Shown here piece by piece: positions 58,438-64,000 of a DNA stretch of 64,000 nt. Every line of letters begins with the position of its first letter. The first letter of the stretch is position 1. Both the position numbers and the translations under genes were made by a program. The notes below the pieces were generated by a model that was given only the letters and a program-made list of their open reading frames with translations, was not told the DNA's origin and made no database searches. This stretch comes from Gammaproteobacteria bacterium (lineage in GTDB: Bacteria; Pseudomonadota; Gammaproteobacteria; Natronospirales; REEB76), in the NCBI GenBank assembly GCA_036383255.1, contig DASVOS010000003.1:1-64000 (forward strand). Direction: 5' to 3'.

Positions 58438-60186
58438 TCAGCGCTGCGCGGCAGCGTCTCCCGGAGGAGCCTCGTAGCGCGACAGCGCCGTCCCATTGGG
58501 GAACCTCCTCAGCGCCCGCACCTTTATCTTGTGCCGGTCGGCCCGCTCCGAATAGGTGAGCAGGTTCTGGGGCCATCCGGGCAAGCCCAGCAAGTACGCG
58601 TCCTGCCGGCTTATCAACGCATCGACCAGCTGATGGGGTTGCTCGATGCCGAGCCGGTGCAAGTCATCGTAGAACTTCGGCGAATAGGTGGTCCAACCCA
58701 GCTGGATGAGATTGAAATCCATCGCCGGCGGGTGCCGCGGGTCCAGCGCCTCCAGGAAACCCTGCCTGGCCTGGATCACGATGGTGGCGCCGGCGAAATC
58801 CCGGTTGAGGCCGTCGATCTCCACCTGTGCGTTGCGCGCTGCCGTCGCGGCTTTCTGGTATCCATGCAGCGTCTGCAACGCGGCCTTGGAGCCGCCGCAC
58901 AACGCCAGCGCCAGGCTGCAAGCCAGGGCAAGCCGCTCGAAGCGCCCGGCCGGGAAGTGGCGCAGCGCTTGCACCGCCAACACCAGCCCCAGCAATCCGA
59001 CTCCGAGCTCGAACGTGAATTCCACGCGCGGCAGGAACCCGAAGAACAACGACATCGCCGTGCCGATGCCGAGACACCACAGCGGCGCCAGGGCGCCGAT
59101 GAGGTTCAGCCGGGATCGCCTCAGGAGCACCAGCCAGAGCGGCAGTGACGCGAACACCAGCAGCACGTAGGGGTTGCGCCAGTCCGCCTTCTGCGCGAAG
59201 GTCCCGGCGGCTTCCCTGAGGGAAAGACGCGGCGCGGGGGCTGCATCCAGCAGCACCTGCAGTGCTTGTACCGTATAGGTCCTCTCGTCCAGGAAGTACC
59301 AGTTATAGAGGTAAGCCAGGTCACGCCGTGTCCAATGGATGGATCTCAGCGCGGCCCGGTCCTTCATCAGCGCGGCCTTGCGCGGCCGGCTCAGGCGATG
59401 TATGTGTCCGCGTAGTTTGTTGAAGGACTCGTACTGCGCCTCCAGCGGGGTGCGGTTCACGTGGCGCCAGCCCAGGTCGGCGACATGGGTGGCGAGGACT
59501 GGCACCAGGAAGATGAGCCCCGTGAAGGCCAAGCGCCGGACTGCGGGTCGGGTCTTGCTCTCTCGAAGGGTAAGCGCGAGCACCCACAGCCCGAAACATG
59601 CCGAGTAGGCGAGCACGCCGAGCGGTACCTGCGGGCGGATCAGCAGTCCGCAGGCGAACAGCAGGCCGGCGACGAGCGCGCGCAAGCGGACGGCCTCCCC
59701 TTCTCTCACTTCAACGCCCAGCCAGGTCAGCGCGCTGGCGCACAACAAGGCGGCGGCCGATGTGTAGTCGAGGAATACCAGGCACCGCACGTAGTAGGCG
59801 AAGACCACCAGTGCCAGGGGTGCCCACAGCCAGGGCGAGCGGCAGGTGCGCCACAGCAACCAGAGCCACAGGAACAGGCTCGCCGCGTGGGCGGCATACA
59901 GGGCCAGCGGATACCATGCTGCGCCGGGCCACGCCGTATACAGCAGGTGGAGCAGGGAAGTGAAGGGCGCCCCGATGTATGGCACGGGGTAGCCGAGCTT
60001 CGCGAACTCGACGATGCCGAAGTTGTCGTTGGTGATGTAGTGGCTCTGCAGGAACCCCCAACAACAGGCGAGGAACGCGATGACCAGTAGTGCCAGGGCG
60101 CCTGGCCAGAGCCATGGCCGGTGCCCGCCGCTCATTCGCGTCGGCTGCTGGCTCGGCAGGGAGGGATCAGGGGTCGGGAGGGGCAT
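58438..60186 (-). CDS. Large membrane protein, probable GT-C glycosyltransferase
   Basis: 582 residues (ATG 60135 would give 565). About 12 helices. After helix 1 is SHYITNDNFGIVEFAKLGYP (about 48-67), an acidic TNDN motif at the GT-C position, then PYIGAPFTSLLHLLY. The soluble C-terminal part is like that of 54641-56353. It ends ten bases from the convergent MidA gene. Together with the two other large membrane proteins it suggests several sugar-transfer steps at the periplasmic face. Confidence 0.75.
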   Translation of the reverse strand: MPLPTPDPSLPSQQPTRMSGGHRPWLWPGALALLVIAFLACCWGFLQSHYITNDNFGIVEFAKLGYPVPYIGAPFTSLLHLLYTAWPGAAWYPLALYAAHAASLFLWLWLLWRTCRSPWLWAPLALVVFAYYVRCLVFLDYTSAAALLCASALTWLGVEVREGEAVRLRALVAGLLFACGLLIRPQVPLGVLAYSACFGLWVLALTLRESKTRPAVRRLAFTGLIFLVPVLATHVADLGWRHVNRTPLEAQYESFNKLRGHIHRLSRPRKAALMKDRAALRSIHWTRRDLAYLYNWYFLDERTYTVQALQVLLDAAPAPRLSLREAAGTFAQKADWRNPYVLLVFASLPLWLVLLRRSRLNLIGALAPLWCLGIGTAMSLFFGFLPRVEFTFELGVGLLGLVLAVQALRHFPAGRFERLALACSLALALCGGSKAALQTLHGYQKAATAARNAQVEIDGLNRDFAGATIVIQARQGFLEALDPRHPPAMDFNLIQLGWTTYSPKFYDDLHRLGIEQPHQLVDALISRQDAYLLGLPGWPQNLLTYSERADRHKIKVRALRRFPNGTALSRYEAPPGDAAAQR

Positions 60187-60317
60187 CTTTCCCGGCCAGT
60201 GGGGCAGAGTGGTGAGATTGTACCAGCAGGGCGCCGCCGTCCGCGGGACTCGGACCGCACGCTATAATTTCCATCCGTTCAGGGGTCCGCCGGACCGCGG
60301 GACAGACAAGGCGCGCG

Positions 60318-61244
60318 ATGCAAAGCTTCCTGGACATGCTCCCGGCGGGTTACCGCGAATCGTTCGGTATCGGCGAGATCGTGCAGCCGGAGTTCCTGTC
60401 TTCCGCGCGCGCCACCGCTTTCACCTGGACCAAGCTCCCCGGCAGGGTCTGTCTCGCGCTCAATCGCGAGTACTTCGATGAGGCCGCGGCGAACAGCAAC
60501 GTCGTCGCCATCGTCGCGCCGCGCCAGGCCATCACCCCGGGCGCGCTCCCCCGCCAGGCGGTGATCGTCGCCGACAAGGCGACCGACCTCTTCTATGCCC
60601 TCCACAACGCCGCGATCCATGCGCCGCGTGCGCCCGCCTCGGCGGTGCGTGAGCTGCATCCCACTGCGCGGGTGGCACCGGACGTACGGCTCCTCGGCGG
60701 CGACATCCGCATCGGCGCCGGCAGCGTGGTGCACGAAGGCTGCATCCTGATCGGCCCGCTCGAGATCGGCCCTGACTGCACCGTCATGCCGGGTACCCTG
60801 CTCGGCACCGACGGCATGTTCTCCAAGGAGATACTGGGCCGCAAGCACCACATCACGCACTTCGGCGGTGTGAGGCTCGGCCGCAACTGCATCGTGCACG
60901 CCGGCAGCAACATCTCCAAGTCCGTCAACTTCGGCGAGGTCACGGACGTCGCTGACGGCGTCAGCATCGGCATCGGCGTCAACATCGGCCACGACTGCAG
61001 CATCGGCGCCGACACCGACGTCTCGGGACGCGTGATGCTGGCCGGCCGGGTGACGGTCGGCCGGGACTGCTGGCTGGGCGCCGGCGCCATCCTCTCCAAC
61101 GCGATCACGGTCGGCGACGGCGCCAAGGTGCGCATCGGCTCGATCGTGATCGGTGACGTCCCGGCCGGCGGCGACGTGTCCGGCAACTTCGCCCAGGACC
61201 ACAACCAGCGGTTACGTGAGCTGGCCAAGGCGAGGCGCAGGTGA
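60318..61244 (+). CDS. LpxD-like left-handed beta-helix acyltransferase
   Basis: 308 residues. N-terminal substrate domain (about 1-105), then hexapeptide repeats (about 112-285): LHPTARVAPDVRL, IRIGAGSVVHEGCILIG, IGPDCTVMPGTLLGTDGMF, and HFGGVRLGRNCIVHAG. KHHITHFGGV holds a His at the catalytic place of LpxD. The overall plan is LpxD, but lpxD normally lies with fabZ and lpxA, and here the partners are KAS III and ACP. Best reading: an N-acyltransferase for a 4-amino sugar with acyl-ACP donor. The stop overlaps the next gene (GTGA). Confidence 0.85.
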   Translation: MQSFLDMLPAGYRESFGIGEIVQPEFLSSARATAFTWTKLPGRVCLALNREYFDEAAANSNVVAIVAPRQAITPGALPRQAVIVADKATDLFYALHNAAIHAPRAPASAVRELHPTARVAPDVRLLGGDIRIGAGSVVHEGCILIGPLEIGPDCTVMPGTLLGTDGMFSKEILGRKHHITHFGGVRLGRNCIVHAGSNISKSVNFGEVTDVADGVSIGIGVNIGHDCSIGADTDVSGRVMLAGRVTVGRDCWLGAGAILSNAITVGDGAKVRIGSIVIGDVPAGGDVSGNFAQDHNQRLRELAKARRR

Positions 61245-61783
61245 GCAAGGGGCGCTTCGTCTTCAAGGCCGCGCGGGACTACCTGCACAGCACTACCCTG
61301 TTCGACCACATCCTGGAGCAGGGCGGTCCGGCGCCTGCCAGGGTCGACTTCCGCTTCGCCAAGCGCACCGATCGGGTCTGCAGCCTCGTGGCGGAGAAGC
61401 CCGCCGACGACAAGCTGGTGGCGAGCTACGTGGATTCGCAGCGCAAGCTCTACGCCGTCGAGACGCAGGAACCGATCAGCGAGCGCGTGCCCTACGACGA
61501 GGACGCGCTGGCGACGCATTTCACGCTGGAAGGCAGGAGCCTGCGCGTCACCCCCGTGGCGGGCTACTCCTTCATAGAGTGCGTGGTGGCCGGCTACAAG
61601 CGGCTCCTCATGTCGCTCTACGGCAAGCAGCGCTTCGCTTTCGTGCGCCTCACCCTCGAGCGCGTGCCCCAGGGCCCGTTCACGGTGACCTTCGTGCGCG
61701 AGCTGGGCGGCAATTTCTACCAGGGCAAGATCACCGAGGAAGGCGCCGACATCGGCGGCATCTTCTTCGGCAAGTGGCAATGA
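61241..61783 (+). CDS. Protein of unknown function in the acyl-aminosugar cluster
   Basis: 180 residues from GTG at 61241, overlapping the acyltransferase stop and, at its end, the KAS III start (ATGA). It is soluble, with alternating strand and helix: RFVFKAARDYLHSTTLFDHI at the N-terminus, then GYSFIECVVAGYKRLLMSLYG and GPFTVTFVRELGGNFYQGKI. I recognise no family. Tight overlap on both sides argues that it acts in the same pathway, perhaps as an acyl-chain or sugar-modifying partner. Confidence 0.75.
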   Translation: MSKGRFVFKAARDYLHSTTLFDHILEQGGPAPARVDFRFAKRTDRVCSLVAEKPADDKLVASYVDSQRKLYAVETQEPISERVPYDEDALATHFTLEGRSLRVTPVAGYSFIECVVAGYKRLLMSLYGKQRFAFVRLTLERVPQGPFTVTFVRELGGNFYQGKITEEGADIGGIFFGKWQ

Positions 61784-62706
61784 TCGGCGTCACCGAGGTC
61801 GCTTCGTACGTCCCCGGCACCTCGGTCTCCAACCTCGAGCGCGCGGCACTGTCCGGCAAGACCCCCGACTTCATCACCGGCAAAATCGGGTTCAGGCGCG
61901 TGACGCGCAAGGCACCGGCCGAAGACACCTCCGACCTCTGCGTGCGGGCGTTCGAGGCGCTCCAGGCGAAGCGGCCGCTGCAGCAGCAGGACATCGACTG
62001 CCTCATCGTCTGCACCCAGAACCCGGACGGGCACGGCCTGCCGCACACCTCTGCTGTGGTCCACGCCAAGCTGGGACTGGGGCAGGGCGTCGCCGCCTTC
62101 GACATCTCGCTCGGCTGTTCGGGCTTCGTGTACGGCCTCGCCGTGGCCACGGCGTTCATGCAGGCCCAGGGACTGCGGCGCGGCCTCCTGTTCACCGCCG
62201 ATCCCTACTCGAAGGTGATCGACTCCGAGGACTACGATACCGAGCTCCTGTTCGGTGACGCCGCCGCGGTCACTTACCTCACGGATACGCCCGTGTACCG
62301 CATGCTCAAGTCGAGTTTCGCCTCGGACGGCCGGCTGCGCCACTCCATCCAGGTCTCTCCGGAGAGCGGCCGCCTCTCCATGCTGGGCAGCAACGTCTTC
62401 AAGTTCACCATGACCGTGGTCCCCGAGCAGATCACGGCCTGCCTGAAGGATAACGGCCTCTCCCAGGGCGACGTGGACCTCTACCTCTTCCACCAGGGCA
62501 GCAAGTTCATCGTCGATAACCTCGGCCGGAAGCTGGGCTTGGCCCCCGAGCGGGCGCCCTTCGAGGCCGCGGAGCTGGGGAACACGGTATCATCCACGCT
62601 GCCGCTGATGCTGGAGAGGCGGATGGCGGGCGGCCCCAAGCGCATACTATTGAGCGGTTTCGGCGTCGGCCTGTCCTGGGCCACCACCGTACTGGAGAGG
62701 GCTTAA
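61780..62706 (+). CDS. KAS III-like 3-oxoacyl-ACP synthase
   Basis: 308 residues, thiolase fold. Catalytic Cys about 113 (DISLGCSGFVYGLA), His about 237 (YLFHQGSKFIVDNL) and Asn about 267 (AELGNTVSSTLPLM) form the FabH triad; HQG replaces the common HQAN. LFGDAAAVTYL and the last FGVGLSWATTVLER are family blocks. Placed between a sugar acyltransferase and its own ACP, it probably builds a short, specific acyl chain rather than starting bulk fatty-acid synthesis. Confidence 0.92.
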   Translation: MIGVTEVASYVPGTSVSNLERAALSGKTPDFITGKIGFRRVTRKAPAEDTSDLCVRAFEALQAKRPLQQQDIDCLIVCTQNPDGHGLPHTSAVVHAKLGLGQGVAAFDISLGCSGFVYGLAVATAFMQAQGLRRGLLFTADPYSKVIDSEDYDTELLFGDAAAVTYLTDTPVYRMLKSSFASDGRLRHSIQVSPESGRLSMLGSNVFKFTMTVVPEQITACLKDNGLSQGDVDLYLFHQGSKFIVDNLGRKLGLAPERAPFEAAELGNTVSSTLPLMLERRMAGGPKRILLSGFGVGLSWATTVLERA

Positions 62707-62740
62707 GGCCCCGCCGACAGACAACCGGGAGGATACGAAC

Positions 62741-62992
62741 TTGTTCTCGAAAGACCAATTCAGGAATGCCGTGATCGAGGGGCTGAAGCGCGTCCGCAAC
62801 GTGGATCAGGTGACGATCCGCGACGACGAGAGCTTCGCGAACATCGGGCTGGACTCGCTGGACGGCATGAACCTGGTGCTGGAAGTGGAGTCGATCCTGG
62901 GCATCAACCTGGGCGAGTTCGACCTGCGCGGCGCCAACACCATCGAGACCTTCTACGCCAAGGCCTCGGAAGTGGTCTCCCAGCAGAAGTAG
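62741..62992 (+). CDS. Acyl carrier protein
   Basis: 83 residues from TTG at 62741 (GGGAGG about 15 bases upstream). FANIGLDSLDGMNLVLEVES contains the phosphopantetheine Ser (about 39) in GLDSLD, followed by an acidic helix and IETFYAKASEVV. It is a dedicated ACP, distinct from housekeeping AcpP by its many substitutions. It is the last gene of the acyl set, 34 bases after KAS III. Confidence 0.93.
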   Translation: MFSKDQFRNAVIEGLKRVRNVDQVTIRDDESFANIGLDSLDGMNLVLEVESILGINLGEFDLRGANTIETFYAKASEVVSQQK

Positions 62993-63001
62993 CCTGCCGC
63001 T

Positions 63002-63553
63002 CTAGCCTGTTCCGGCCTTCAGGCAGGCCTTCCACGCATCCAGCGCGTCCTCGCGCTTCGGCACCTTCGGTGGGGCATAGGCCGCGTCGATGGCGCCATG
63101 CGCCTCCTGGTCGTCGAAGCGCTTCAGGTAGTCATAGGCGTCCTGCCTGGGCCGTCCCAGCAGGCGCAGGCTGATGGCGCTGTCCGCGATCATCGCATCG
63201 CGCATGCAGCGCTCCGCCGCCGCGAAGCGCTCCGCCGGAAGCTTCGCCTTGTTCAGCGCACAGCTCTTGAAGTCAGCCGCCGCGTACTCCCAGGCGTCCG
63301 TCACAGTGTCGGCATAGACCCGCTTCACCAGCCGGTTCTCCTTCTGCCCCGGCGCGTGGCCGAAGTAGCGGTCTGTCTTCGCCTCGGGCACGCCGCCCAC
63401 CTTGTACTCGGCGATGCTCTTGATGGAGAGCGCCACCGTGGCGCAGAGCGTGAGGTCCTGCTTCTCCTGCGGCGTGTAACCCGCGGCCTGCACGGCGGAT
63501 GAGGGACAGAACAGCAATAGGGCCGCGATGGCCGCGGTAAGATGCGCGCCCAT
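63002..63553 (-). CDS. Secreted protein of unknown function
   Basis: 183 residues with a signal peptide (about 1-24, ending AVQAAG). The mature part is helical with five Cys after the signal region (about 37, 98, 116, 176 and an early one in the signal), including LTLCATVALSI and FKSCALNKAKL, consistent with disulfides. No family recognised. It starts within the cca stop (ATGA), so it is translated with cca, and converges on the ACP gene. Confidence 0.72.
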   Translation of the reverse strand: MGAHLTAAIAALLLFCPSSAVQAAGYTPQEKQDLTLCATVALSIKSIAEYKVGGVPEAKTDRYFGHAPGQKENRLVKRVYADTVTDAWEYAAADFKSCALNKAKLPAERFAAAERCMRDAMIADSAISLRLLGRPRQDAYDYLKRFDDQEAHGAIDAAYAPPKVPKREDALDAWKACLKAGTG

Positions 63554-64000
63554 CAGTCCCGGCCTATCGCGGCGCGTACTGCTTCGAGGCGCCGCTTCCT
63601 GAGCTGCTCGCCGATCTCGGCGCCCTTGAGGTTCGCCGTGTCCAAGGACTCCGTGGTCACGGCCCGGGCCGCCGCGAAGGCGCGGCGCAGGTAGTCGGCC
63701 TGCGGGAACGGCGCGTCCTCGAGGCCGGTGCGGCCCCGGTGGTCCGCCTCGCAGGCGGTGAGGAAGAGCCCGAAGCGTTCCGGCCGGCGGAACGCGTCCG
63801 CGCCCTCCAGGAGCTTCAGCACCGTGGCGGCGCGCAGCTCCTCCGCCTTGTGCACCAGGCCGTGCTCCCGGGCCACGATCACCGCCAGCTCGCGGAACTC
63901 CTTGGGCGTGCGCAGGCGCTCGCACATGGCCTCCACCAGCTTCACGCTGCGTTCCTCGTGGCCGTAGTGGTGCGGCAGGATGTCCTTGGCCGTGGTGCCC
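63553..64000 (-). CDS. cca: CCA-adding enzyme, C-terminal part (cut by window end)
   Basis: The frame is open to the window edge. The readable part matches the end of E. coli-type Cca with its HD domain and tail: ILPHHYGHEERSVKLVEAMC, ELAVIVAREHGLVHKAEEL, ATVLKLLEGADAFRRPERF, EADHRGRTGLEDAPFPQADY and a final GAEIGEQLRKRRLEAVRAAI. It repairs or adds the 3' CCA of tRNAs; the N-terminal nucleotidyltransferase part lies outside. Confidence 0.93.
   Translation of the reverse strand, partial: GTTAKDILPHHYGHEERSVKLVEAMCERLRTPKEFRELAVIVAREHGLVHKAEELRAATVLKLLEGADAFRRPERFGLFLTACEADHRGRTGLEDAPFPQADYLRRAFAAARAVTTESLDTANLKGAEIGEQLRKRRLEAVRAAIGRD

Noticed and set aside
60318-61244. Canonical lpxD of lipid A synthesis
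   Set aside because: None of bamA, skp, fabZ, lpxA or lpxB is near, and the partners are KAS III and ACP next to amino-sugar genes.

Overview
This is a high-GC chromosomal segment from a gammaproteobacterium. The evidence is gene content and order: rpsU-yqeY-dnaG-rpoD reading away from a divergent tsaD-folB-folK, E. coli-like TatABC, WecE, RlmJ, Dtd and Cca, and a candidate GacA/CsrB-type regulatory RNA. The pip-dtd pair, a cysteine-rich redox regulator, TonB receptors and dispersed hairpin repeats fit the Xanthomonadales/Nevskiales neighbourhood, but I cannot fix a family from sequence alone. No prophage, transposase or CRISPR array is visible.

Layout. 1-1026: one copy of a dispersed hairpin repeat, a DUF2007 gene, and a previously unannotated small-RNA candidate with a GacA-like box, GGA-loop hairpins and a strong terminator. 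1027-9755: pip-dtd, a degenerate HisA paralogue, tatABC, a GNAT enzyme, convergent POT and OPT peptide transporters, and an EamA exporter. 9756-11061: a palindromic repeat, a second copy of the hairpin repeat, and a strikingly AT-rich putative phage-abortive-infection gene. 11065-24309: an ArnT-like glycosyltransferase, rlmJ, an autoregulated TetR-HutD pair, a four-gene operon with a SufR-like Fe-S regulator, hemerythrin, and a TonB receptor/YfiR/histidine kinase/response regulator set.

26024-35798 is a tight nine-gene operon. A PQQ dehydrogenase with lanthanide-type metal ligands, a lipoprotein cytochrome c and a caa3-type oxidase (subunit II fused to cytochrome c) are followed by CtaG, an OprD-like porin and CtaB. 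It looks like a self-contained alcohol-to-oxygen respiratory chain. Its subunit I lacks both classical proton-channel residues (Glu286 and Lys362 equivalents).

36084-43277: DUF4396, a GlxA-type regulator, a degenerate GGDEF protein, a DoxX-like protein, a tRNA-Ile(CAT) gene flanked by fragments of itself, and a TlpA/DUF4266/DUF3570/ApbE operon. 43367-49968: the macromolecular-synthesis operon, tsaD and folate genes.

50079-62992 is a cell-surface sugar cluster: WecE aminotransferase, ArnC/GtrB-like glycosyltransferase, flippase-like membrane protein, three large GT-C-like membrane proteins, an LpxD-like N-acyltransferase, an unknown protein, a dedicated KAS III and a dedicated acyl carrier protein. 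I read it as a system that N-acylates a lipid-linked 4-amino sugar. A pteridine reductase and a MidA methyltransferase sit inside it. The window ends in a secreted unknown protein and a partial cca gene.

The strongest discovery candidates are the acyl-aminosugar cluster, the dehydrogenase-oxidase operon, the CsrB-like RNA, and the repeats that present CsrA-consensus loops on unrelated stems.
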